NCBI GenBank assembly: GCA_016935295.1 | Contig: JAFGRF010000286.1 | Coordinates: 1-6,470 of the forward strand | Direction of reading: 5' to 3' | DNA from: Caldifarciminota bacterium | GTDB taxonomy: Bacteria; Hydrothermota; Tepidihabitantia; Tepidihabitantales; Tepidihabitantaceae | Length of the DNA: 6,470 bases | In this document: positions 1 to 5,242 of the stretch, piece by piece | Position numbering within the stretch: the first letter of the stretch is position 1 | Layout of the letters: every line of letters starts with the position of its first letter | Made by a program: the position numbers and the translations under genes | The notes under the pieces: generated by a model | The model's input: the letters and a program-made list of their open reading frames with translations, nothing else | The model's database searches: none | Told to the model about the DNA's origin: nothing

Positions 1-22
1 CCCGGCCCCCGTTCCCCTGCCC
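1..22 (-). other. Minus-strand G-quadruplex motif 1
   Basis: The plus strand has four C runs of 3, 5, 4 and 3 bases separated by 2, 3 and 2 bases. The minus strand therefore fits the canonical G3+N1-7 four-run quadruplex pattern. It lies in the first copy of the 60-bp repeat. Folding is inferred from the motif only. Confidence 0.5.
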
Positions 23-85
23 TGACCTCACCCCTGACCTCGGCCCCTGCCTCCTTCCGCTCCGGCCCCTATTCCCCTGCCCTGA
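2..85. repeat. Degenerate 60-bp C-rich direct repeat
   Basis: Bases 2-25 and 62-85 match at 22 of 24 positions, exactly 60 bp apart, with a shared exact core TTCCCCTGCCCTGA at 12-25 and 72-85. The sequence between them is made of related CCTGACC words. It looks like a decaying tandem array cut by the window edge, so more copies may lie to the left. Confidence 0.6.
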
Positions 86-89
86 ACCC
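66..89 (-). other. Minus-strand G-quadruplex motif 2
   Basis: Four C runs (66-69, 74-77, 80-82, 87-89) with spacers of 4, 2 and 4 bases give a canonical quadruplex motif on the minus strand. This is the second repeat copy, so the motif has survived although surrounding bases differ. Confidence 0.45.
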
Positions 90-173
90 GACCCGAAACC
101 CTGACCTGGCCTTGGGTATGAATGGAGACTGCACAGACTACTCTCTGAACCGGACCTGACCTGCCCTCGTCAG

Positions 174-203
174 CGCGTGTGACTGGCCAAAAGCCCGCAC
201 GCG
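174..203. other. Imperfect hairpin in left flank
   Basis: CGCGTGTG (174-181) pairs with CGCACGCG (196-203) through 8 bp including one G-T wobble. An inner GGC/GCC pair (185-187, 193-195) closes the loop CAAAA, leaving a 3-base bulge at 182-184. No T run follows on either strand, so an intrinsic terminator is not supported. The role is unknown. Confidence 0.3.
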
Positions 204-279
204 ACTGCCTGAGCGCGGACCCAAGTCGAACTCCTCAACATATGATAGGCCAATCCGCCCGATTTTTCCAGAGGGAATG

Positions 280-292
280 CAGCTTGACAGGC
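280..292 (+). repeat. 13-mer shared with the OLD promoter, copy 1
   Basis: The exact word CAGCTTGACAGGC occurs here and at 2947-2959. Copy 2 supplies the -35 box of the OLD nuclease gene. This copy contains TTGACA at 284-289 but has no -10 at 16-18 bp, and it sits 25 bp upstream of the functional-looking -35 of the endonuclease gene. It could be a duplicated promoter part or a shared regulator or polymerase contact site. Confidence 0.5.
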
Positions 293-308
293 CGGTTGGG
301 ACACTTCG

Positions 309-336
309 TTGACAACCCCACTGGCACGGCTATGCT
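309..336 (+). promoter_or_regulatory. Leaderless promoter of the restriction gene
   Basis: A perfect -35 TTGACA (309-314), a 16-bp spacer and a -10 TATGCT (331-336) end 8 nt before the ATG at 345. The expected transcription start (6-8 nt past the -10) falls at about 343-345, on the start codon, so the mRNA should have no 5' leader. No Shine-Dalgarno sequence precedes the ATG, which agrees. The same layout is seen at 2951 and 5363. Confidence 0.75.
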
Positions 337-344
337 GGCCTACC

Positions 345-1301
345 ATGGGCATCAACCGTGACAAACCTGGCCGCTGGAAGACGGATATCATCAGGTCCGT
401 GGACATGTACAACCGGTGGTTCATGGAACACGCGCCGGAGGCATTCAAGGGAGTCCGGGCTAAGACTGCCACTGATGTCGTAGAGGCCCTCGCGGCAACG
501 AAGGGCCTGACTGCGGTCACGCCCAAGCTGCTCGCCGGTGCACCACAGATACTCCCGGCACTGCGCATGTCCACGTGCCCTCCGCTGGCCGTAGACCGTC
601 TCATCGGGCTCGCGGGGGTGGACGGCAACTTGGTCAAGTCAATGGACAAGCTTGGTCGTATTCCACCGAAGATGAAGCCAACCGAGCTCAACAGGCAACT
701 CGCTCGGATAGGCAACACGCTATCCCGACTGGCAGACCGTGACTTCTTGGTCTGGCTGGACCGCAGGAAGCCCGCCACCGTGGCAGAGACCGACCGCGCC
801 GCAACTGTAATTGCAGATAGACTGTGCGGTTCACTCGCCAACCCGATAGTCCGTAATGCCCAAGAGACAAGACAACTCGAGAAGGTAGCCAAGTGGCTTC
901 GCGATAGAGGCTATCGGCGCTGCCTGGACAGAGGCGCAAAGTTCGATTCGCTGAAACCCGGGACCTTCGCCGTGCATGTCAACGTTCCGGCGGCACTCGA
1001 AGGCACAAAGAAGGTCACGGTCTCGGTTGACGTGGCCATACAGCCATCCAAGACGAGCAGGAGAGTGCTCCCTATCCTTCTCGAAGCGAAGTCGGCTGGC
1101 GACTACACCAACGTCAACAAGCGCAGGAAAGAAGAAGCACAGAAGCACCGGCAACTTCTGGAGACATACGGAAGACGCGTCAAGTACATCCTGCTGCTCT
1201 GCGGGTATTTCGACAGCGGGTATCTGGGCTACGAAGCATCGGAAGGCATCGACTGGGTATGGGAACACAGAATCGACGATCTGGCAAAGCTGGGGCTGTA
1301 G
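345..1301 (+). CDS. XamI-family type II restriction endonuclease
   Basis: A 318-residue protein that I recognise as the XamI restriction endonuclease family (Pfam RE_XamI), whose founder cuts the SalI-type site GTCGAC. It would cleave unmodified double-stranded DNA in the cytoplasm using magnesium. Family-typical blocks are visible: an N-terminal KPGRWKTDIIRSVDMYNRWF, then LRMSTCPPLAVDRLIGLAGV near residue 80, DRLCGSLANPIVRNAQE near 160, and a C-terminal CGYFDSGYLGYEASEGIDWV. A PD-(D/E)xK-type active site is likely at D229 with E247-A-K249, inside strands VSVDVAI and ILLEAK. The start is set at ATG 345. The in-frame TTG at 309 is the -35 box itself, and the promoter predicts transcription beginning at 345. 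The 3' end overlaps the methylase start by 43 nt, forming an R-before-M operon. Composition is lower in GC than the lipoprotein gene to the right. The family call is fairly secure; the exact target is inferred. Confidence 0.85.
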   Translation: MGINRDKPGRWKTDIIRSVDMYNRWFMEHAPEAFKGVRAKTATDVVEALAATKGLTAVTPKLLAGAPQILPALRMSTCPPLAVDRLIGLAGVDGNLVKSMDKLGRIPPKMKPTELNRQLARIGNTLSRLADRDFLVWLDRRKPATVAETDRAATVIADRLCGSLANPIVRNAQETRQLEKVAKWLRDRGYRRCLDRGAKFDSLKPGTFAVHVNVPAALEGTKKVTVSVDVAIQPSKTSRRVLPILLEAKSAGDYTNVNKRRKEEAQKHRQLLETYGRRVKYILLLCGYFDSGYLGYEASEGIDWVWEHRIDDLAKLGL

Positions 1302-2884
1302 TCCCGAACAGCAGTAGCAGGGACTTCGAAGCTCAGCGGGTCGAGCTGCAGCATCGCTTGGACTCGAAGAGCACACAGCAGGAGCGGAATCGCATGGGCC
1401 AGTTTGCCACTCCGCCGAAGCTCGCCCGCGATATCGCCGCCTCTGCGCTGTCCTTGCTGGGCCCCAACGAACGCATCAAGTACCTGGAGCCGGGCCTCGG
1501 CACCGGGGCTTTCTACTCTGCTCTCACCGGCCTGGTGGCTAGGCAGCGCGTGGAGACAGCGGTGGGATATGAAAAGGACCCACGCTACGCACGGGCTACT
1601 GCGAACCTCTGGCGCGACCGCGGTCTGGTAGTCAGGGAGGAGGACTTCACGACTGCGGCCCCACCCGGCGGCGACGCTTCGCGCTTCAATCTGGTAGTCT
1701 GCAACCCTCCCTACGTGCGACACCACTACATTACTCAGGCTGCCAAGCTGAACCTTCAGGCTAGATGCCGGCGTGCAGGCGGAGTGACCTTGTCCGGACT
1801 GACCGGCCTGTACGGCTACTTTCTGGTGCTTGCCCACGCGTGGATGTCGGAGAACGCCGTCGCCGCCTGGCTTGTGCCCAGTGAATTCATGGACGTTGGC
1901 TACGGTGCCGCCATCAGGGAGTACCTGCTCAAGAAGGTCACAGTGCTCCGGATTCACCGCTTTGACCCTGCTGACGTGCAGTTTGAAGACGCCCTTGTGT
2001 CATCTGCGGTGCTGTGGCTACGAAGGCGCTCACCTGAACCGAACCACCCCGTGGTGTTCACGCAGGGCGGCTCTCTCGATGAACCGCGCACGACAAGAGC
2101 AGTTCCCGCAGTCAAGCTGACGAGCGAAGCAAAGTGGACCAGATTCCCTCAACGCGGGGTCCGCACTGCCAGAGCCGGCTTCACACTGGGCGACCTCTTC
2201 GAAATCAAGCGGGGTATCGCCACGGGAAGCAACAAGTTCTTCATCCTCTCCGGCGAGCGCATCGAGGCGCTGCAATTGCCCATGGAGTGCTTCCGCCCGA
2301 TACTCCCGGGGCCGAGATACCTCAAGGAAGATGTCGTACGCTCGGACGACGAGGGATGGCCTGTCGTCGAACCTCACCTGTTTCTGCTCGACTGCTCAGA
2401 AGACGAGAGCAAGTTGCGGAAGCGGCATCCAACCCTCTGGCGCTATTTGCAGACAGGCACTCCCGATGTCGCGACCCGGTATCTATGTCGGCACAGGGAC
2501 CCTTGGTATACTCAGGAACTTAGAAGACCCGCACCCCTACTCTGCACCTACATTGGCCGCCGAGGCAAGAACGGCCGGCCGTTCCGCTTCATTCTCAATC
2601 ACTCCTGCGCCACATCTCATAACGTGTACCTGATGCTCTACCCGAAGCCCGCACTGCGGGCTGCCATGGAGCATGATAGCGGCCTGCTTGAACGAATCTG
2701 GCAGAAGCTAAACTCTCTCTCAGCGGATACCTTGCTGCAAGAGGGACGAGTCTACGGTGGCGGGATGCACAAGCTGGAACCCAAGGAACTGGCAAAGGTC
2801 CCGATGCACGACGTGGTCGATGACCTACCTTCGGTCAGGCGCGCGGCCGAGAACGCGCTACCCCTGTTCGCGTCGAACGCCTGA
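1259..2884 (+). CDS. Type II N6-adenine DNA methyltransferase (XamI-type, gamma class)
   Basis: A 541-residue SAM-dependent methylase, partner of the upstream XamI-family nuclease, expected to methylate adenine in the same site (GTCGAC by family analogy). Motif X GQFATP is at 47-52, the SAM-binding motif I EPGLGTG at 77-83, and the catalytic motif IV NPPY at 149-152. This order with a C-terminal target-recognition half (about 300-540, including LGDLFEIKRGIATGSNKFF near 310 and GGGMHKLEPKEL near 500) is the gamma-class, TaqI/Eco57I-like plan. Start choice: ATG 1259 lies inside the endonuclease gene (43-nt overlap) and has only GGAAGG 12 nt upstream. It keeps the segment RLDSKSTQQERNRMGQF, which resembles the conserved lead-in to motif X in relatives. 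An ATG at 1394 has a well-spaced AGGAG and would give 496 residues starting immediately before motif X. No promoter of its own is seen, so expression probably depends on transcription and translation of the endonuclease gene. Confidence 0.9.
   Translation: MGTQNRRSGKAGAVVPNSSSRDFEAQRVELQHRLDSKSTQQERNRMGQFATPPKLARDIAASALSLLGPNERIKYLEPGLGTGAFYSALTGLVARQRVETAVGYEKDPRYARATANLWRDRGLVVREEDFTTAAPPGGDASRFNLVVCNPPYVRHHYITQAAKLNLQARCRRAGGVTLSGLTGLYGYFLVLAHAWMSENAVAAWLVPSEFMDVGYGAAIREYLLKKVTVLRIHRFDPADVQFEDALVSSAVLWLRRRSPEPNHPVVFTQGGSLDEPRTTRAVPAVKLTSEAKWTRFPQRGVRTARAGFTLGDLFEIKRGIATGSNKFFILSGERIEALQLPMECFRPILPGPRYLKEDVVRSDDEGWPVVEPHLFLLDCSEDESKLRKRHPTLWRYLQTGTPDVATRYLCRHRDPWYTQELRRPAPLLCTYIGRRGKNGRPFRFILNHSCATSHNVYLMLYPKPALRAAMEHDSGLLERIWQKLNSLSADTLLQEGRVYGGGMHKLEPKELAKVPMHDVVDDLPSVRRAAENALPLFASNA
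1380..1384 (+). promoter_or_regulatory. Candidate ribosome site for a shorter methylase
   Basis: AGGAG lies 9 nt before the in-frame ATG at 1394. It is the best Shine-Dalgarno match near the methylase start. Initiation here would still include motif X from residue 2, so a shorter or second methylase form is possible. It may also be chance, since it lies within codons that look conserved. Confidence 0.35.
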
Positions 2885-2938
2885 ACGGCCCTCCCCAGCC
2901 CCACTTTCTCGTCCAAAGAGCACCAAGAGGGCAGCTTT

Positions 2939-2971
2939 CGGGCGGCCAGCTTGACAGGCGACGGCTGCCCG
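2939..2971. promoter_or_regulatory. Inverted repeat around the OLD -35 box
   Basis: CGGGCGGCC (2939-2947) and GGCTGCCCG (2963-2971) are inverted copies with one mismatch, separated by 15 bases that contain the -35 TTGACA (2951-2956). The second arm ends directly before the -10. A protein bound here would block polymerase, so an operator is possible, but no regulator gene is visible in the window. It could also form a weak hairpin that ends readthrough from the methylase, though it has no T run. Confidence 0.35.
2947..2959 (+). repeat. 13-mer shared with the restriction promoter, copy 2
   Basis: Exact second copy of CAGCTTGACAGGC (first at 280-292). The last 10 bases plus the following G (2950-2960) also occur at 5362-5372, upstream of the lipoprotein gene. 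The word CTTGACAGGC may therefore be this organism's preferred -35 context rather than a defence-specific site. Confidence 0.55.
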
Positions 2972-2978
2972 ATACGAT
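2951..2978 (+). promoter_or_regulatory. Leaderless promoter of the OLD nuclease gene
   Basis: TTGACA (2951-2956), a 16-bp spacer and TACGAT (2973-2978) end 7 nt before the ATG at 2986. The transcription start should coincide with that ATG. No ribosome site precedes it. The gene therefore has its own promoter and need not depend on the restriction operon ending 101 bp upstream. Confidence 0.75.
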
Positions 2979-2985
2979 GCGGGCA

Positions 2986-4812
2986 ATGGTTACCTCGCCC
3001 TTGGCGGAGCTGCGCCTACGTAACTACCGGGCCTATCTTGACAGCGGCCTGATTCGCTTGGGAGGCGTGACCCCTATCACAGGACGCAACGACGCCGGCA
3101 AGTCAGGCCTGCTGCATGGCCTACAGAGGTTCTTTGACCTGCCGAGAAAGGGAGGGCTGAGCACCACCGAGGTTCATGGACAGGACTCGAGCGGCGAAGC
3201 CACAATCGAAGTCGCCTTCCATCCCGACGCCCTGAGCACCCAGGAAGTCCAGATTGACGCCAAGAACAAGGTCGAACTCGTCGGGGACCGCCTAGTGGAC
3301 GAGCAAGGGCTGTTCCGGCTTCGCGTAACCTACACGTGCAGTCGTGTTGTCAAACAGGAAGCCTGCATCGAGGACGTTGACGACCCTGAGCTGTTCCCCT
3401 TGGCCACCAAGAACCACGACGAACTGCTGGGGCTGCTGGAGACCCGCGGTCTTCCGGCAGTCCGAGCCGGCAAGGAGACGAACCAGGCGAAGCGCAATGC
3501 CCTGCGTGACTACGCGCGACAGCAGGGAAAGAAAGACAAGGTCGATTGGGTCGACGTATCGGACATCGCAGACAAACTACGCAAGGTCCTCCCTGAGTTC
3601 GTGTTGTTCTCTGACGTTGCCAACTACGCAATAGGCGAAACTCCTGTACAGAATCAGTTCAAGGCCATCGTGGACAAGGCCTTTCAAGCCCATACAGGTG
3701 CTCAGCAGATTGAACTGGACATACGCGGCACCATCCAGCAGGAATTCAACAAGGTCTTCGAGAGACTGAAGACGCTTTCCGACACGGTCTCCTCGATAGA
3801 GGCAGAGCCGAAAGTGAGCTGGAAGAAGGCCGTCGACGGCATTGGACTGCAGTGGGGCGATGATGTTGGCCAGATGCTTCCCTACGAAATGCGGGGCGCA
3901 GGGGTGCGGCGGCTTTTCATGCTGGCATATTTCCAGTATCAGGCTGCTGCCTCGCTGGAGGACCCGAATGGCCCCAAGTACGTCTTCGCAGTTGAGGAAC
4001 CCGAGGTACATCTGCACCCGAGTGCACAGCACACGCTAGTGGATGCGCTGAGAGAGCTCGCGGATGCCGGGCACTCAGTCATCTACACCACCCACTCCCC
4101 CGTATTCGTGTCTGAGGCCAGAATCGAAGATGTTGCGCTGGTGGTACGGGAGTCGGGCAAGGCCCGCGTGCAGCAGTCGCCAGAGGTCAACGTGGACCGG
4201 ATTGCTGAAGAACTGGGTGTCGAAGCGTCGCATAGGCTTGTCGGCCGGAACTACGTTGTCCTTGTCGAAGGCCAAAGGGACGTACGCTTCTACGAAGCTG
4301 TTCTGGAGCTTCTGCACGCCGCGGGTGAGACGAAACTCGATCCCGCGAAAGTGCTCTTCCTGCAAGGCGGAGGCGCTGACAACGTGAAGTTCAACGTTAC
4401 GTCTCGCTGTATCGATAAGGCAGGCCTCAAGTGGGCGGTCCTGGCTGACAGTGATAGGGAGACTGATGGTGGGCTTCTCGGAGAGAAGGCCGCCAAGTTG
4501 GCGAAGGCCTGCAAGAGGGCGGGTAGGGAGTTCGTGTGTCTGGACCGCAGCACCATCGAGAACTACCTCGACCCCATCAAGGTTAAGGAAGTGACGGGCG
4601 TGGACTGCCGCATCCCCGAGTTCGGCAAGCCGACCGACGAGAGCGGTGTCCCTCTTGTAGGCGCTCGGCTTAAGAGAGTCAAAGACAACTGCCACAAAGT
4701 CGCGCGCCTTATGGAGGCACGCGGCATCCTGGCTCGCTCGGTATCAGACGCACATCCTAACGGCGAGTTTGTAGACATCTTCGAGCAGATTCGGACAACC
4801 TTCGATCTCTAG
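2986..4812 (+). CDS. OLD-family ATP-dependent endonuclease (ABC ATPase + TOPRIM)
   Basis: A 608-residue protein with an N-terminal SMC/RecF-like ABC ATPase and a C-terminal TOPRIM nuclease, the plan of the OLD (overcoming lysogenization defect) family, whose members act in phage defence. Seen directly: the N-terminal strand LAELRLRNYRAY, Walker A GRNDAGKS (33-40), a signature-like region RGAGVRRLFML (303-313), Walker B with catalytic glutamate YVFAVEEPEVHLHP (332-345) and the switch histidine TTHSP (H370). The TOPRIM domain has E428 in VLVEGQRD, D488-S-D490 in LADSDRE, and a later IENYL (524-528) typical of OLD metal-site helices. Residues 190-285 are less conserved and probably form the coiled dimerisation insert. 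Start: an in-frame ATG at 2977 overlaps the -10 box, so it lies upstream of the predicted mRNA start, and 2986 is chosen. No UvrD-like helicase (GajB) or reverse transcriptase lies adjacent, so it resembles a stand-alone class 1 OLD. Its linkage to the restriction system suggests a defence role, but the biochemical target is not shown. Confidence 0.9.
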   Translation: MVTSPLAELRLRNYRAYLDSGLIRLGGVTPITGRNDAGKSGLLHGLQRFFDLPRKGGLSTTEVHGQDSSGEATIEVAFHPDALSTQEVQIDAKNKVELVGDRLVDEQGLFRLRVTYTCSRVVKQEACIEDVDDPELFPLATKNHDELLGLLETRGLPAVRAGKETNQAKRNALRDYARQQGKKDKVDWVDVSDIADKLRKVLPEFVLFSDVANYAIGETPVQNQFKAIVDKAFQAHTGAQQIELDIRGTIQQEFNKVFERLKTLSDTVSSIEAEPKVSWKKAVDGIGLQWGDDVGQMLPYEMRGAGVRRLFMLAYFQYQAAASLEDPNGPKYVFAVEEPEVHLHPSAQHTLVDALRELADAGHSVIYTTHSPVFVSEARIEDVALVVRESGKARVQQSPEVNVDRIAEELGVEASHRLVGRNYVVLVEGQRDVRFYEAVLELLHAAGETKLDPAKVLFLQGGGADNVKFNVTSRCIDKAGLKWAVLADSDRETDGGLLGEKAAKLAKACKRAGREFVCLDRSTIENYLDPIKVKEVTGVDCRIPEFGKPTDESGVPLVGARLKRVKDNCHKVARLMEARGILARSVSDAHPNGEFVDIFEQIRTTFDL

Positions 4813-4815
4813 TGC

Positions 4816-4839
4816 GAGGGAGACCTCTAACCCTCCCTC
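4816..4839. terminator. Hairpin just after the OLD gene
   Basis: GAGGGAG (4816-4822) and CTCCCTC (4833-4839) form a perfect 7-bp stem with a 10-base loop, starting 4 nt after the OLD stop codon. No T run follows on either strand, so it would be a weak intrinsic terminator or a 3' end stabiliser. Its right side overlaps the stop region of the minus-strand fragment, so it could serve both converging transcripts. Confidence 0.35.
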
Positions 4840-4982
4840 ATCCGAAACACGTCGGTGAGGATTTCCTTGAGCACGGCCGGGGCGCAGCCGCGGTCGCGCC
4901 AGTCGAGCACCGCCATCTCGACCCACTGGCGCAAGGTCTCGCCCCCGAAATCCCGGGGACGCAGTAACGAATTACGCCCGGC
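4827..4982 (-). pseudogene. C-terminal remnant of an unrecognised host-like gene
   Basis: On the minus strand a frame is open for 51 codons, from just after an in-frame stop at 4983-4985 to TAG at 4827-4829. It reads like real protein, with the segments LRQWVEMAVLDWRDRG and CAPAVLKEILTDVFRMREG. The composition is amphipathic and helical, and nearly every codon ends in G or C, as in the lipoprotein gene and unlike the OLD gene beside it. No good start exists at its 5' end; the first ATG (4914-4916) would give 29 residues. It is best read as the tail of a gene truncated by decay or rearrangement, with repeats (4993 onward) where its body should be. I do not recognise the family. A chance open frame in GC-rich DNA remains possible. 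Confidence 0.4.
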
Positions 4983-4992
4983 TCAACAGCAT

Positions 4993-5034
4993 ACGGCTCA
5001 CGGCTGACAGCCGACGGCGGACGGCTGACGGCCG
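4993..5034. repeat. Six-unit heptamer tandem repeat, ACGGCTG-like
   Basis: Six consecutive 7-base units read ACGGCTC, ACGGCTG, ACAGCCG, ACGGCGG, ACGGCTG and ACGGCCG, and a weaker seventh unit follows. The period is exactly 7, so it is not codon-driven. Tandem heptamers of this type are known as intergenic elements in other bacteria (for example the STRR repeats of cyanobacteria). The variation between units indicates age or relaxed constraint. Confidence 0.7.
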
Positions 5035-5042
5035 AGACTCGA

Positions 5043-5078
5043 CCCTCACCCCCACCCTCTCCCTGTCCAGGGCGAGGG
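5043..5078. repeat. C-rich hairpin and quadruplex element
   Basis: CCCTCTCCCT (5055-5064) pairs with AGGGCGAGGG (5069-5078) around a 4-base loop, with one mismatch. The C runs at 5043-5045, 5049-5053, 5055-5057 and 5061-5063 also meet the quadruplex pattern on the minus strand. Hairpins of this CCCTCACCC/GGGCGAGGG kind recur between genes in many GC-rich bacteria, from general experience. A run of four A (5081-5084) follows, not T, so on the plus strand it is not a terminator. Confidence 0.5.
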
Positions 5079-5088
5079 GGAAAAGGCC

Positions 5089-5123
5089 GGCGGCAGAACG
5101 GGTACACGATACCGTCCGCCGCC
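5089..5123. other. Two-part hairpin with GGTACACGATACC tip
   Basis: An outer 6-bp stem (GGCGGC 5089-5094 with GCCGCC 5118-5123) and an inner 6-bp stem (5098-5104 with 5110-5115, one bulged G at 5102) close the loop CACGA. A small internal loop separates them. It resembles a mobile or regulatory DNA hairpin, but no transposase is nearby and no T run follows. Confidence 0.4.
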
Positions 5124-5131
5124 ACGTCGGT

Positions 5132-5160
5132 TCATGTCCCCAACCTGCCGGTCATGTCCC
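5132..5160. repeat. TCATGTCCC repeated at 20-bp spacing, possible IS end remnant
   Basis: The exact 9-mer TCATGTCCC occurs at 5132-5140 and 5152-5160, one turn-pair (20 bp) apart, preceded in each case by G(G)T. Closely spaced ATGTCCC-type words are common at the termini of IS21- and IS481-like elements, where multiple ~20-bp repeats bind transposase. No transposase gene or matching opposite end is seen here, so at most a solo end remains. Confidence 0.3.
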
Positions 5161-5169
5161 GCGCCGACG

Positions 5170-5184
5170 GCCGGCGGCGCCGGC
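5170..5184. other. GC palindrome GCCGGC-GGC-GCCGGC
   Basis: A 6-bp perfect stem with a 3-base loop, 24 bp upstream of the -35 box at 5209. It may be a binding site for the following promoter or simply GC-rich low-complexity sequence. Confidence 0.25.
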
Positions 5185-5208
5185 TTGGCTGCCGACACCG
5201 ACCCGGGC

Positions 5209-5237
5209 TTGACATCGCCTCGCCCCGACGGTATATA
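5209..5237 (+). promoter_or_regulatory. Near-consensus sigma70-type promoter with 17-bp spacer
   Basis: TTGACA (5209-5214), exactly 17 bp, then TATATA (5232-5237) in a locally AT-rich island. This is the best promoter by consensus in the window. The predicted start is near 5243-5245. No protein-coding start lies close downstream. The transcript would begin with the 14-bp inverted repeat at 5243 and could run about 155 nt into the lipoprotein gene. Confidence 0.75.
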
Positions 5238-5242
5238 TCGGT

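Larger units (their letters stand above)
1..308. other. Left non-coding flank, no gene seen
   Basis: No open frame here has a convincing protein or a plausible ribosome site. The first ~170 bases are strongly C-rich and G-poor on the plus strand (36 C against 10 G in bases 1-60). They are built from degenerate CCTGACC-like words, which codes for nothing sensible in either direction. Bases 86-280 are of mixed composition. They contain a hairpin at 174-203, a TATGAT at 241-246 with no matching -35, and a TTTTT run at 264-268 with no stem before it. The stretch probably separates the defence island from an unseen gene to the left. Confidence 0.6.

Noticed and set aside
174..203. tRNA or intrinsic terminator
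   Set aside because: The hairpin has no cloverleaf partners and no T run; nothing else in the flank folds as a tRNA by eye.
241..246. TATGAT as a -10 box in the left flank
   Set aside because: No TTGACA-like sequence lies 16-18 bp upstream and no gene starts close downstream.
309..344. TTG at 309 as start of the restriction gene
   Set aside because: The TTG is the first half of the -35 TTGACA, so transcription would begin downstream of it; the ATG at 345 begins the conserved protein.
170..892. Minus-strand open frame opposite the restriction gene
   Set aside because: Serine/alanine-rich shadow product; the plus strand carries a recognised family with active-site residues and a promoter.
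1229..1957. Minus-strand open frame opposite the methylase
   Set aside because: No recognisable motifs, and it lies fully over the SAM-binding and NPPY motifs of the methylase.
2977..2985. ATG at 2977 as start of the OLD gene
   Set aside because: It overlaps the -10 TACGAT and so lies upstream of the predicted transcript start; the ATG at 2986 fits the shared spacing.
4993..5160. CRISPR array
   Set aside because: The repeats are 7-mers in direct tandem and 9-mers 20 bp apart; there are no repeat-spacer units of CRISPR size and no cas genes.
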